NCBI RefSeq assembly: GCF_002237655.1
Contig: NZ_NOKT01000003.1
Coordinates: 124,001 to 188,000, forward strand
From: Streptomyces sp. XY006
Lineage (GTDB): Bacteria; Actinomycetota; Actinomycetes; Streptomycetales; Streptomycetaceae
Reading direction: 5' to 3'
Length of the DNA stretch: 64,000 bases
Under the pieces are notes generated by a model, which saw only the letters and a program-made list of their open reading frames with translations, searched no databases and was not told the DNA's origin. The position numbers and the translations under genes are program-made. Shown here one piece after another: positions 1 through 8,175 of this stretch (its first letter is position 1; each line of letters starts with the position of its first letter).

Positions 1-324
1 GTCACGGTGTGGCTGCTCGACGGCACGACCTCGGTCTACCTCGGCATCATCGTGGCCGTCCTGCTGCTCGCCGGTGTCCTGTGCGAGGTGCTGCCCACCG
101 CCAAGTGGGGACGCACCCTCGGCAAGCGGCTGATGGGCCTGGACGTGCGGGACATCGAGGGGCACGACACCCCGGAGTTCGGTGCGGCGCTGCGCCGCTG
201 GCTGGTCTACAGCGTGCCCGGCCTGCTCGTCGTCGGGGTGGTCGGCGTCGCCTGGTGCCTCTTCGACAAGCCGTGGCGCCAGTGCTGGCACGACAAGGCC
301 GCGCACACCTTCGTGGCGGGCTGA
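1..324 (+). CDS. RDD family membrane protein (5' end outside window)
   Basis: The reading frame is open to the first base of the window, so the true start lies upstream; an internal GTG at 7 is unlikely to be the start. The visible part has two hydrophobic segments (VYLGIIVAVLLLAGVL and VPGLLVVGVVGVAW), between them the RDD-type motif GRTLGKRLMGLDV, and at the end WHDKAAHTFV, the typical C-terminal signature of this family. RDD proteins are small polytopic membrane proteins; most have no firm function, though some act in ion or osmotic transport. A second RDD protein follows 60 bases downstream on the same strand, so the two are probably co-transcribed paralogues. Confidence 0.85.
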   Translation, partial: VTVWLLDGTTSVYLGIIVAVLLLAGVLCEVLPTAKWGRTLGKRLMGLDVRDIEGHDTPEFGAALRRWLVYSVPGLLVVGVVGVAWCLFDKPWRQCWHDKAAHTFVAG

Positions 325-384
325 GCTCCCCCGGACGGCCGTCTGCCGGATGCGGAGGCCGGGGGTTCGCGGTCGACTCGGGCC

Positions 385-1119
385 ATGAGCAGTGAACCGC
401 CCCCCGGCTCCGGTCAGCAGCCCCCGGAAGACGACCCGTTCCGGAAGCGGCCCCCGGGCGAGCAGCCCGGCGAGGGCGCGGGCTCCCCGTACGGCAACGA
501 TCCCCCGCCGTACCCGGGAGGCGGCCCGGGCGGCCCTGCCGGCCCGCCCGGCGGTGGCCCGTACGGCGGTGGCCCGTACGGCGGTGGCCCGTATGGCGGC
601 CCACCCGGCGGCGGCCCCTACGGCGGTGACCCCTACGGAGGAGGATCGGCCCCCTCCGACCCCCTCGCCGGCATGCCCCCGCTCGCCGAGAGCGGCAAGC
701 GCACGCTCGCCCGCATCATCGACATGATCCTGGTGGGTGTCGTCGTCTGGCTGCTCACCTGGGGCGTCGGCGTCAGCGAGTACGACGTCGACAGCGACCG
801 CATCGAGGTCGGCAAGTCCTTCTGGCAGTCGGCGGTGGCCGCCGTCCTCTACATCGCCTACGACACCGTCCTCATCGCGCGGACCGGCCAGACCCTCGGC
901 AAGAAACTGCTGCACATGCGCGTGGCCAACCTCGACAACGGCGCCACGCCCTCCGTGCAGACCGCGCTGGCGCGCGCTGCCGTGCTGTGGCTCCCGTTCG
1001 CCTTCTGCTGCGCCTGCGTCTGGACGGCGATCTCCGGAGGCTGGAGCTTCTTCGACCGCCCCTACAAGCAGGGCCTGCACGACAAGGCGGCCAAAACGGT
1101 CGTGGTCAGCACCAATTGA
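385..1119 (+). CDS. RDD family protein with Pro/Gly/Tyr-rich N-terminal tail
   Basis: The 244-residue protein has a disordered N-terminal third (residues about 1-95) built from PPGGGPYGGG-type repeats, then an RDD domain. The domain shows KRTLARIIDMILVGVVVWLL (first membrane helix with the Arg/Asp pair), ARTGQTLGKKLLHMRVANLD, and a C-terminal FDRPYKQGLHDKAAKTVVV. The tail probably lies on the cytoplasmic side, where Pro/Gly/Tyr-rich tails often mediate weak protein contacts (inference). Its C-terminal signature matches that of the upstream partial gene, supporting a duplicated pair. Specific function unknown. Confidence 0.85.
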   Translation: MSSEPPPGSGQQPPEDDPFRKRPPGEQPGEGAGSPYGNDPPPYPGGGPGGPAGPPGGGPYGGGPYGGGPYGGPPGGGPYGGDPYGGGSAPSDPLAGMPPLAESGKRTLARIIDMILVGVVVWLLTWGVGVSEYDVDSDRIEVGKSFWQSAVAAVLYIAYDTVLIARTGQTLGKKLLHMRVANLDNGATPSVQTALARAAVLWLPFAFCCACVWTAISGGWSFFDRPYKQGLHDKAAKTVVVSTN

Positions 1120-1164
1120 GGCAGGGCGGGGCCAACTGCCGTAAAGAAAGCGACAGGGTGGCGG

Positions 1165-1446
1165 TCAGGAAGCCGCCCGCTCCCGCACCGGTTCCGGGGC
1201 CGACGCGGCGACCGGGGCCCGTACCGGCTCCGGGGGCGCGGGCTGTTCCACCGCGGCGGAGCGCCTGCCGGGCAGCGGCACCGTCATGGCGACCAGCAGC
1301 CCGAGGGCCAGCGCCGCGACGGCGATGAGCACGATCCCCGCGCCCGAACTCGTCTGCGACAGCAACAGCATGGCGAGGGTCGAGAGGATCACGGTGCACG
1401 AACCGTAGGCGAGCTGTGCGGCAGTCGGACGGGGCATGGCCATCAT
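1165..1446 (-). CDS. small two-helix membrane protein, unknown function
   Basis: The 93-residue protein begins with two consecutive ATG codons. It has two hydrophobic segments, about residues 10-30 (AYGSCTVILSTLAMLLL) and 36-56 (GIVLIAVAALALGLLVAM), followed by a Pro/Ala/Glu-rich tail. It converges on the RDD gene with only 45 bases between the stop codons. I do not recognise a named family; its coding strand is supported by codon bias and hydrophobic pattern. It is typical of small conserved Streptomyces membrane proteins. Confidence 0.6.
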   Translation of the reverse strand: MMAMPRPTAAQLAYGSCTVILSTLAMLLLSQTSSGAGIVLIAVAALALGLLVAMTVPLPGRRSAAVEQPAPPEPVRAPVAASAPEPVRERAAS

Positions 1447-1697
1447 GTCCTCGAAAATGGGGGTCCACGGGGGCGTCGGCCTGGCATTCCGCCGGCTTCC
1501 GGGCGTTCCGCCAAGCGACTCTAACCGGCAGGCTGCCCGACGGGAACGAGCGGTAAGCGTGACCTAATCAACAAGGGCGGTGCACAGGGGGCGCACGGAT
1601 TCATGGCGTCCACGGAGTGGACATATGCACGCGCCTGCCCACCGTTGGGACAACCGTTTGGTTGTCCGTAAAACGAACCCCGACTCCGCATAGTGCA

Positions 1698-1717
1698 CTT
1701 GACTTGTCCAAGTCAAG
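1698..1717. promoter_or_regulatory. inverted repeat, possible operator of the protease gene
   Basis: CTTGACTT and AAGTCAAG form a perfect 8-bp inverted repeat around GTCC. The same core recurs in the second repeat 24 bases downstream, suggesting paired operator sites of one regulator. The left arm contains a TTGACT hexamer that could also serve as a -35 element. Confidence 0.45.
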
Positions 1718-1740
1718 GTCTGTCTTTTCTTCTGAACCTC

Positions 1741-1764
1741 TAGTCAAATGTCGTCACTTGACTA
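1741..1764. promoter_or_regulatory. second TAGTCAA/TTGACTA inverted repeat
   Basis: TAGTCAA (1741-1747) and TTGACTA (1758-1764) are perfect inverted repeats 10 bases apart, 84 bases upstream of the protease start. Together with the repeat at 1698-1717 this gives four copies of one half-site. Confidence 0.4.
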
Positions 1765-1847
1765 CACGCGTTGATCACGCGCGCGCGGACCGCACCTGAC
1801 CAGGGACCCCTTCCTTCCGCGCGCCCGGACGCGGGGGAGGAACTCAA

Positions 1848-4196
1848 GTGACCAGTAGACCCTGGACGTTCAGAGCGGCCGCCATCGGTGTGGCGCTCGC
1901 GGCGGCCACAGCCACCGCCTCCACCTACGCGGTGGCCGACGACACGTCCGCCCCCAGGTCCACCACCGTGGACCGCAACGACCCGGCGGACCGTCACCAC
2001 GACGAGCACGACCTCGAAGGCCCTCTGAGCAAGACCCAGGAGGCCCAGCGCCAGGAGGCCCTGGAGCAGGTCATCTCCGGCGAGACCAAGGTCAAGAACC
2101 GCGAGGGCTCGAAGGTCGTCCAGCTCAAGAGCAAGAAGGGCGACAGCAAGTACGTCGAGCTCGGCCGCGAGAAGACCGACAAGATCTTCACGATCCTGGT
2201 CGAGTTCGGCGACAAGACCGACCCGCGCTACGGCGGCACCGCCGGTCCGCTGCACAACCGGATACCCAAGCCGGACCGCAAGAAGGACAACTCCACCGCC
2301 TGGCGGGCCGACTACGACCGGGACTACTTCCAGGACCTGTACTTCGGCTCCGGCGAGAACGTCGACTCGGTCAAGACGTACTACGAGAAGCAGTCCTCGG
2401 GCCGCTACTCGGTCGAGGGCGAGGTCTCCGACTGGGTCAAGGTGCCCTACAACGAGGCCCGTTACGGCAACAACGCCTGCGGCCAGACCAACTGCTCCAG
2501 CGTGTGGAACGTCGTCAGCGACGGCCTGGACGCCTGGGTCTCCCAGCAGAAGGCGGCGGGGAGGACCGACGCCCAGATCAAGGCGGACGTCGCGCGGTTC
2601 GACGAGTGGGACCGTTACGACTTCGACGGCGACGGCGACTTCAACGAGCCCGACGGCTACATCGACCACTTCCAGATCGTGCACGCCGGCGAGGACGAGT
2701 CCGCGGGCGGCGGCGCCCAGGGCACCGACGCGATCTGGGCGCACCGCTGGTACGCCTTCGGCACCGACGCCGGCGCCACCGGCCCCGAGAACAACAAGCT
2801 CGGCGGCGCGAAGATCGGCGACACCGGCATCTGGGTCGGCGACTACACCGTCCAGCCGGAGAACGGCGGACTGGGCGTCTACGCCCACGAGTACGGCCAC
2901 GACCTCGGTCTGCCCGACCACTACGACACCGCGGGCGGCGAGAACTCCACCGGTTTCTGGACGCTGATGTCGTCCGGTTCCTGGCTGGGCACCGGCAAGA
3001 ACGAGATCGGTGACCTGCCCGGCGACATGACCGCCTGGGACAAGCTGCAGCTGGGCTGGCTGAACTTCGACAAGGCCAAGGCCGGCGTCGACTCCTGGCA
3101 CAAGCTGGGTGTGGCGGAGTACAACACCAAGCACAAGCAGGCGCTGGTCGTCGACCTCCCCAAGAAGGCGGTCACCACCGAGATCGTCACCCCCGCCGAG
3201 GGCAAGACCCAGTGGTGGAGCGGCAGCGGTGACAACCTCAAGAACACGCTGGCGCGTTCGGTCGACCTCACCGGCAAGGCGAAGGCCCAGCTGACCCTCG
3301 ACGGCTGGTACGACATCGAGGCCGAGTACGACTACCTCTACACCGAGGTCTCCACCGACGGCGGCGCCAACTGGACCGCCCTCGACGGCACGGTGGACGG
3401 GCAGCCGATCCCGCGCGACGGCAGCGACAAGCCGGCCCTGACCGGCACGGTCGACGGCTACAAGAAGCTCGCCTTCTCGCTGGACGCCTACGCCGGCAAG
3501 AAGATCGACCTGCGCTTCCGCTACCAGACCGACGGCGGCGTGGCCCAGAAGGGCTTCGCGGCCGACGCGATCACGGTGACCGCCGACGGCGCGCCCGTCT
3601 TCACGGACAACGCCGAGACCGCGGACGAGGCGTGGAAGGCCACCGGCTTCTCCCGCATCGGCGCGTCCTTCACCAAGGACTACGCGCAGTACTACATCGC
3701 CGAGAACCGGCAGTACGTGTCGTACGACAAGACCCTCAAGGTCGGCCCGTACAACTTCGGCTTCACCGAGCGCCCGGACTGGGTCGAGCACTACGCGTAC
3801 CAGAACGGCCTGCTGATCTGGAAGTGGGACACCTCCCAGGCGGACAACAACACCAGCCAGCACAAGGGCACCGGTCTGGTCCTGCCGGTGGACTCCCACC
3901 CGACCGCGCTGAAGTGGGCCGACGGCACGCTGATGCGCAACCGCATCCAGGCCTACGACTCGCCGTTCAGCCTCTACCGCACCGACGGCATGACGCTGCA
4001 CAAGGCGGACGTGGCGAAGTACATCCCGGGCTCGAAGGGCGTCTCGGTCTTCAACGACCGGACGAACGACTACTACGACGAGTCGAACCCGACGGCGGGT
4101 GTCAAGATCACTGACACCAACACGAAGATCAAGATCCTCAAGGAGGCCAAGGACGGCTCGACGATCGAGCTGGAGGTCGGCCCCGCGGGTAGGTAA
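1848..4196 (+). CDS. secreted M6 family metalloprotease (immune inhibitor A type)
   Basis: The 782-residue protein starts at GTG 1848, eight bases after GGGGGAGG. Residues 1-30 form a Sec-type signal peptide (MTSRPWTF, a hydrophobic Ala-rich stretch, then A-rich cleavage region before DDTSAP). A propeptide follows. The zinc site is HEYGH at residues 347-351 within a YAHEYGHDLGLPDHYD context, the extended HExxHxxGxxD signature of M6 peptidases related to Bacillus InhA. An Asp-rich DFDGDGDFNEPDGY segment (about residues 262-275) is a likely calcium loop. The C-terminal half is beta-rich, as in InhA/VEG-like domains. It should act outside the cell on proteins. A strong terminator follows. Confidence 0.93.
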   Translation: MTSRPWTFRAAAIGVALAAATATASTYAVADDTSAPRSTTVDRNDPADRHHDEHDLEGPLSKTQEAQRQEALEQVISGETKVKNREGSKVVQLKSKKGDSKYVELGREKTDKIFTILVEFGDKTDPRYGGTAGPLHNRIPKPDRKKDNSTAWRADYDRDYFQDLYFGSGENVDSVKTYYEKQSSGRYSVEGEVSDWVKVPYNEARYGNNACGQTNCSSVWNVVSDGLDAWVSQQKAAGRTDAQIKADVARFDEWDRYDFDGDGDFNEPDGYIDHFQIVHAGEDESAGGGAQGTDAIWAHRWYAFGTDAGATGPENNKLGGAKIGDTGIWVGDYTVQPENGGLGVYAHEYGHDLGLPDHYDTAGGENSTGFWTLMSSGSWLGTGKNEIGDLPGDMTAWDKLQLGWLNFDKAKAGVDSWHKLGVAEYNTKHKQALVVDLPKKAVTTEIVTPAEGKTQWWSGSGDNLKNTLARSVDLTGKAKAQLTLDGWYDIEAEYDYLYTEVSTDGGANWTALDGTVDGQPIPRDGSDKPALTGTVDGYKKLAFSLDAYAGKKIDLRFRYQTDGGVAQKGFAADAITVTADGAPVFTDNAETADEAWKATGFSRIGASFTKDYAQYYIAENRQYVSYDKTLKVGPYNFGFTERPDWVEHYAYQNGLLIWKWDTSQADNNTSQHKGTGLVLPVDSHPTALKWADGTLMRNRIQAYDSPFSLYRTDGMTLHKADVAKYIPGSKGVSVFNDRTNDYYDESNPTAGVKITDTNTKIKILKEAKDGSTIELEVGPAGR

Positions 4197-4221
4197 TCCG
4201 CATCCTTGCAGGTCAGAACAT

Positions 4222-4257
4222 GATCGGCGGTGACCCACTGGCGGGTCACCGCCGATC
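4222..4257 (+). terminator. intrinsic terminator of the M6 protease gene
   Basis: A perfect 15-bp stem (GATCGGCGGTGACCC with its complement) closes a six-base loop 26 bases after the protease stop codon. There is no long T run, as is usual in Streptomyces. Confidence 0.8.
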
Positions 4258-4318
4258 CGTGTTTAGGTGCGTCCTGTGGCTCTCTTATTGACACCGACCG
4301 ACACGGGGGGATGAGCGC

Positions 4319-4663
4319 ATGGCCGCAGGAGGTTTCTGCAAGCTGCCGAACGGCACGGTGGTGGTGGCACTGAACCTGCCCAGCCCCGCCGCCGACGGCC
4401 CCGGCGCCGTCCGTGTGCTCGTCCACTCCGTGAACCGGGCGCGGGCCCTGACCAGGCTCCGCAACCTGGGACTGCGGTCGGTGTACCTGCGCGGCAACGC
4501 CGCCCCGCCGACCCCCGACGAGATCACCGCGGTCCTCCACCACCCCGACGGCCTCATATGGCGCACGGCCCCCGACAACGGTGTCGTCGGCAGCCCGGAC
4601 CTGGTCCAGGAGCTGTGGCGGCCGATCAGGTCCCTGCTCAGGCGCCCCACGGCCCAGACCTGA
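4319..4663 (+). CDS. conserved hypothetical protein, 114 aa
   Basis: ATG 4319 follows a GGGGGGA ribosome site nine bases upstream. The product is small and soluble, with alternating beta and helical character (GTVVVALNLPSP, VRVLVHSVNRARALTRLRNLGLRSVYLRGN). No catalytic motif is seen. I recognise it only as a small protein of the kind conserved among streptomycetes. It stands alone between the protease terminator and the convergent pncA gene. Confidence 0.65.
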   Translation: MAAGGFCKLPNGTVVVALNLPSPAADGPGAVRVLVHSVNRARALTRLRNLGLRSVYLRGNAAPPTPDEITAVLHHPDGLIWRTAPDNGVVGSPDLVQELWRPIRSLLRRPTAQT

Positions 4664-4690
4664 CCCGCGGGCCCGGGCCGGCGCCCGGGG

Positions 4691-5281
4691 CTACTGGACG
4701 ACCGGCTTGCCGGTGAGCTCCACGCCCGCTTCCCGCAGCTCCTCCAGGGCCCGCTCGGTGGTCTCGGCGGCCACGCCGGCGGTGAGGTCGAGCAGGACGT
4801 GGGTGCGGAAGCCCTCCTTCGCGGCGTCCAGGGCCGTGGCACGGACGCAGTGGTCCGTGGCGATGCCGACCACGTCCACCTCGGTGACGTCGCGGGAGCG
4901 CAGCCACTCGGCGAGCGTGGTGCCGTTCTCGTCGGTCCCCTCGAAGCCGCTGTACGCCGCCGCGTACGCCCCCTTGTCGAACACCGCGTCGATCGACCCG
5001 GAGGCGACGGCCGGCGCGAAGTTCGGGTGGAAGCCGACGCCCTCGGTGCCGGCGACGCAGTGCGCGGGCCAGGAGCGGACGTAGTCGGGGTTGGTGGAGA
5101 AGTGGCCGCCGGGCGCGATGTGGTGGTCGCGCGTGGCCACCACGTGCTGGTAGCCGGAGCCGGCCGCCTGCCCGATCAGTTCGGTGACGGCGGCGGCCAC
5201 GTCGGCACCGCCGGCCACGGCGAGGCTGCCCCCCTCGCAGAAGTCGTTCTGCACGTCTACGACGATCAAGGCGCGGCGCAT
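4691..5281 (-). CDS. pncA: nicotinamidase (isochorismatase superfamily)
   Basis: The 196-residue enzyme should deamidate nicotinamide to nicotinate in NAD salvage. The cysteine-hydrolase triad is visible: Asp in VVDVQNDFCEGG near the N-terminus, Lys in FDKGAY, and the nucleophile Cys in GIATDHCVRATALDA. The metal-site segment RDHHIAPGGHFS is also present. The length fits bacterial PncA. It lies 115 bases downstream of pncB on the same strand, the next enzyme of the pathway, so the two probably work together. AAGGAC precedes the start by a normal distance. Confidence 0.93.
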   Translation of the reverse strand: MRRALIVVDVQNDFCEGGSLAVAGGADVAAAVTELIGQAAGSGYQHVVATRDHHIAPGGHFSTNPDYVRSWPAHCVAGTEGVGFHPNFAPAVASGSIDAVFDKGAYAAAYSGFEGTDENGTTLAEWLRSRDVTEVDVVGIATDHCVRATALDAAKEGFRTHVLLDLTAGVAAETTERALEELREAGVELTGKPVVQ

Positions 5282-5396
5282 GGTCGATGTCCTTCGGCTA
5301 TGGGGTCGGCGAGCCCGGCCGGTGCACTGCCGAGCCTACGAACGGGCGAGCGGGGTCGGGAGGGGGCGCGGGTCGGCGCATCACGGCACACCGCAA

Positions 5397-6743
5397 TTAG
5401 CTACCCGAGCCCTCGTGCAGGTACTCCGTCGGAATGACGGGCTCCCCGCGGGAGAGCTGGGTGGCGGACATCGGGAGCCCCGCGCGCGCCTTCATGTGCC
5501 GGTCACGCGCCGCGTCCAGCGGTTCGCGCGCCACCACCTCGCCGCCCTTGACCAGCTCCACCAGCAGCTGCCGGTCCGCGAGCGCGGCCGGCACCCGCCC
5601 GGTGCCGATCACCTCGGCCTCGGCCACCCCGTAGGAGTCCAGCCGCCGCGCGGCCCACTTGCGCCCGCCCACCGACGTCTTGCCGCCGCTGGACTTCTTC
5701 GCCACCGGCACCAGCGGCGCCTTCGGATCGGACGACTCGGCCCGCGCGACCAGCTTGTAGACCATCGAGGACGTGGGGTGGCCGGAGCCGGTCACCAGCT
5801 GCGTGCCGACGCCGTAGGCGTCCACGGGGGCCGCCGCCAGCGAGGCGATGGCGTACTCGTCCAGGTCGGAGGTGACCACGATCTTCGTCTCGGTCGCGCC
5901 CAGCTCGTCCAGCTGCTGGCGCACCCGGTGCGCGACCAGCAGCAGGTCGCCGGAGTCGATCCGGACGGCCCCGAGCCCGGTCCCGGCGACCTCGACGGCC
6001 GTGCGGACCGCCTCGGCGACGTCGTAGGTGTCCACCAGCAGCGTGGTGCCCCGGCCCAGCGTCTCCACCTGGGCCCGGAAGGCGTCCCGCTCGCTGTCGT
6101 GCAGGAGCGTGAAGGCGTGCGCGGAGGTGCCCACGGTGGGGATGCCGTAGCGGAAGCCGGCCGCCAGGTCGGAGGTGGTGGAGAAGCCGCCGACGTAGGC
6201 GGCCCGGGAGGCCGCCACCGCGGCCAGTTCGTGGGTGCGCCGGGCGCCCATCTCGATCAGCGGCCGGTCGCCCGCGGCCGCCGACATCCGAGAGGCGGCC
6301 GCGGCGATCGCCGAGTCGTGGTTGAGGATCGACAGGATCACCGTCTCCAGCAGCACGCACTCGGCGAACGTGCCCTCCACCCGCATGATCGGCGAGCCCG
6401 GGAAGTACACCTCGCCCTCGGGGTAGCCCCAGACGTCCCCGCGGAACCGGTAGCCGGCGAGCCACTCCAGGGTCTGCTCGTCGACGATCTCGCGCTCGCG
6501 CAGGAAGCCCAGGACGCCCGGGTCGAAGCGGAAGTTCTCCACCGCGTCCAGCACCCGTCCGGTGCCCGCCACGACGCCGTAGCGGCGCCCGTCCGGCAGC
6601 CTGCGGGTGAAGACCTCGAACACGCTGCGCCGCTCGGCCGTGCCCGCCGTCAGGGCGGCCCGCAGCATCGTCAGCTCGTACTGGTCCGTGAAGAGCGCCG
6701 TCGAGGGAACATCCACCGGCAGCCCAAGGTCCGCTGTGTTCAT
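5397..6743 (-). CDS. pncB: nicotinate phosphoribosyltransferase
   Basis: The 448-residue protein joins nicotinate to PRPP, the committed step of the Preiss-Handler route. Family features are the N-terminal LFTDQYELTMLRAAL, YFPGSPIMRVEGTFAECVLLETVILSILNHDSAIA, EMGARRTHELAA, the GFSTTSDL region, and VRIDSGDLL in the phosphoribosyl-binding part. Start ATG 6743 follows GGAGGAG. A six-base inverted repeat lies just upstream (6765-6779). The gene reads toward pncA, which should supply its substrate nicotinate. Confidence 0.93.
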   Translation of the reverse strand: MNTADLGLPVDVPSTALFTDQYELTMLRAALTAGTAERRSVFEVFTRRLPDGRRYGVVAGTGRVLDAVENFRFDPGVLGFLREREIVDEQTLEWLAGYRFRGDVWGYPEGEVYFPGSPIMRVEGTFAECVLLETVILSILNHDSAIAAAASRMSAAAGDRPLIEMGARRTHELAAVAASRAAYVGGFSTTSDLAAGFRYGIPTVGTSAHAFTLLHDSERDAFRAQVETLGRGTTLLVDTYDVAEAVRTAVEVAGTGLGAVRIDSGDLLLVAHRVRQQLDELGATETKIVVTSDLDEYAIASLAAAPVDAYGVGTQLVTGSGHPTSSMVYKLVARAESSDPKAPLVPVAKKSSGGKTSVGGRKWAARRLDSYGVAEAEVIGTGRVPAALADRQLLVELVKGGEVVAREPLDAARDRHMKARAGLPMSATQLSRGEPVIPTEYLHEGSGS

Positions 6744-6764
6744 GAGGAGGAGCGTACCCCCATT

Positions 6765-6779
6765 TCGTCAATCTGACGA
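6765..6779. promoter_or_regulatory. inverted repeat upstream of pncB
   Basis: TCGTCA and TGACGA flank ATC to make a perfect 6-bp inverted repeat, 22 bases before the pncB start codon on its coding side. On the minus strand it includes a TTGACG hexamer. An NAD-responsive operator is possible, but the regulator cannot be named from sequence alone. Confidence 0.35.
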
Positions 6780-6850
6780 TTGCAGTCCCGCGGGACGCGA
6801 TCGCCTTGTGGCCAGGCCCGTTTGTGCGACTACCCCCGTCGGGTGGCAGC

Positions 6851-7168
6851 ATGGGCCATGTGACGTCACCCGCGCCCCTGGAGATCGAACGCACCGAGTC
6901 GGCGGAGGAGGTCTTCGCCGTACCCGAGCCGGACGTCCCCTGGGTCACCATCGTGCACAACGACCCGGTCAACCTCATGAGCTACGTGACGTACGTCTTC
7001 CAGACGTACTTCGGCTACTCCAAGGACAAGGCCACCAAGCTCATGCTCGACGTCCACCACAAGGGCCGGGCGGTCGTCTCCAGCGGCACCCGCGAGGAGA
7101 TGGAACGCGACGTGCAGGCCATGCACGGCTACGGCCTGTGGGCCACCCTCCAGCAGGACCGCAAGTAG
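6851..7168 (+). CDS. clpS: ATP-dependent Clp protease adaptor ClpS
   Basis: The 105-residue protein delivers N-degron substrates to the Clp ATPase. The core carries the substrate-pocket signature [16 protein letters not shown] and the conserved helix [22 protein letters not shown], ending in [10 protein letters not shown] start at ATG 6851; an in-frame GTG at 6860 is an alternative, and an earlier ATG at 6806 would add an atypical 15-residue extension. The DUF2017 gene follows 32 bases downstream, a common actinobacterial pairing. Confidence 0.93.
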   Translation: MGHVTSPAPLEIERTESAEEVFAVPEPDVPWVTIVHNDPVNLMSYVTYVFQTYFGYSKDKATKLMLDVHHKGRAVVSSGTREEMERDVQAMHGYGLWATLQQDRK

Positions 7169-7200
7169 CCAGCACCCCGCCCAGCAGCGAAAAGGCGTTC

Positions 7201-7809
7201 ATGCCCGGAACCTTCGAACCGCTTCCCGGCGGCGGCGCGGCCGTCGCCCTCGACGACGTCGAGATCTCCATCATCCGGTCGCTGGCCGTCCAGCTGCTGG
7301 AGCTCATCGGCCCCGGCCCCGCCGAGGACGCCTCCGGCGACCCGCTCGCCGAGCTGTTCGCCGAGGGCCCGAGCGAGCCGCCCGCCGACCCGGTGCTCAG
7401 GCGCCTGTTCCCGGACGCCTACAGCGACCCCGAGCAGCCGGCCTCGCCGCGGGACTCTGAGGAGCAGCGGGCGTACTCGGCCGAGTTCCGCCGGTACACG
7501 GAGAACGACCTGCGGGCCGGCAAGCGGGACAACGCCCTGGCGGTGGTCCGCTCCCTGGACGCGCTCGCCTCGGCCTCGGCCGGCGAGGGCGGGGCGGTGC
7601 TGAAGCTGTCGGTGGAGGAGTCCCGGCAGTGGCTGGGCGCGCTGAACGACCTGCGGCTCGCGATCGGCTCCCGGCTGGAGATCACCGAGGACGAGGACAC
7701 CGACCTCCTCTACCGCCTCCCGGACGACGACCCGCGCAAGCCGATGGTGATGGCCTATCTGTGGCTCGGCGGACTCCAGGAGACGCTGGTCGGAACACTT
7801 ATGCCCTGA
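7201..7809 (+). CDS. DUF2017 family protein
   Basis: The 202-residue acidic soluble protein starts at ATG 7201, directly after clpS. It shows the features I associate with DUF2017: VALDDVEISIIRSLAVQLLELIGP near the N-terminus, a DPVLRRLFPDAY segment, and a C-terminal helical part ending VESRQWLGALNDLRLAIGSRLEI. The family is restricted to actinobacteria and is found with clpS. Its biochemical role is unknown; a link to Clp proteolysis is only inferred from position. Confidence 0.8.
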   Translation: MPGTFEPLPGGGAAVALDDVEISIIRSLAVQLLELIGPGPAEDASGDPLAELFAEGPSEPPADPVLRRLFPDAYSDPEQPASPRDSEEQRAYSAEFRRYTENDLRAGKRDNALAVVRSLDALASASAGEGGAVLKLSVEESRQWLGALNDLRLAIGSRLEITEDEDTDLLYRLPDDDPRKPMVMAYLWLGGLQETLVGTLMP

Positions 7810-8175
7810 TCCGTGCAGGTTTCGTGACCGCCGGATGACCATTCCGTGTTCGCTCAGAGGACACTCAAATCCGGATAACGATCCCGTCACCGCACCCGCC
7901 TTCTATGGCCACGTCGGGTGCGCTTTGTCCGGTTCTTTTCGTGCGCTGTGTCACACAGCGCCCCTGTGATCAGTGTTGCGGCCGTGATAAATCTTCACGA
8001 CCGCCCGGCGAGCACCACCCGAATGTTCGGCCGGGTGCGCCACCGAGCCGGCAACCGCCGGCCAGGCACGAGCGGGTTTTCCGAGATCCGCTCAGCTCCA
8101 TCATTCCGGGGGGATCGAAACCCGATCCGAGGCCGACGAGAGGCCCGGGTCGGCATGGAGAAAGGCGCACCACAC
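7810..8175. other. intergenic leader region upstream of the permease
   Basis: No convincing gene in 366 bases. It contains a perfect 8-bp inverted repeat at 7943-7961 and a looser GTGA/TCAC palindrome at 7984-7998. An open frame continues upstream from the permease start into this region, but it lacks coding bias and the permease family does not need the extra residues. Confidence 0.6.
7943..7961. promoter_or_regulatory. perfect inverted repeat upstream of the permease
   Basis: GCGCTGTG and CACAGCGC surround TCA. The element lies 215 bases before the permease start codon. The arms are short for a terminator and no T run follows, so an operator is the more likely reading. Confidence 0.4.

Larger units (their letters stand above)
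1447..1847. other. intergenic region upstream of the secreted protease
   Basis: No gene is visible in these 401 bases. The region is AT-richer than its flanks and holds two inverted repeats built from the same TTGACT/AGTCAA core at 1698-1717 and 1741-1764, listed separately, and the Shine-Dalgarno GGGGGAGG at 1833-1840 of the protease gene. Confidence 0.7.

Noticed and set aside
1740..4238. An 832-codon open frame on the minus strand opposite the M6 protease
   Set aside because: It is the GC-rich antisense shadow of the protease, whose frame has a signal peptide, an HExxH site and a ribosome site; the antisense product is a low-complexity Val/Leu/Arg/Gly string.
7984..7998. Crp-type site GTGA/TCAC upstream of the permease
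   Set aside because: The spacing is one base too long for the GTG-N8-CAC pattern.
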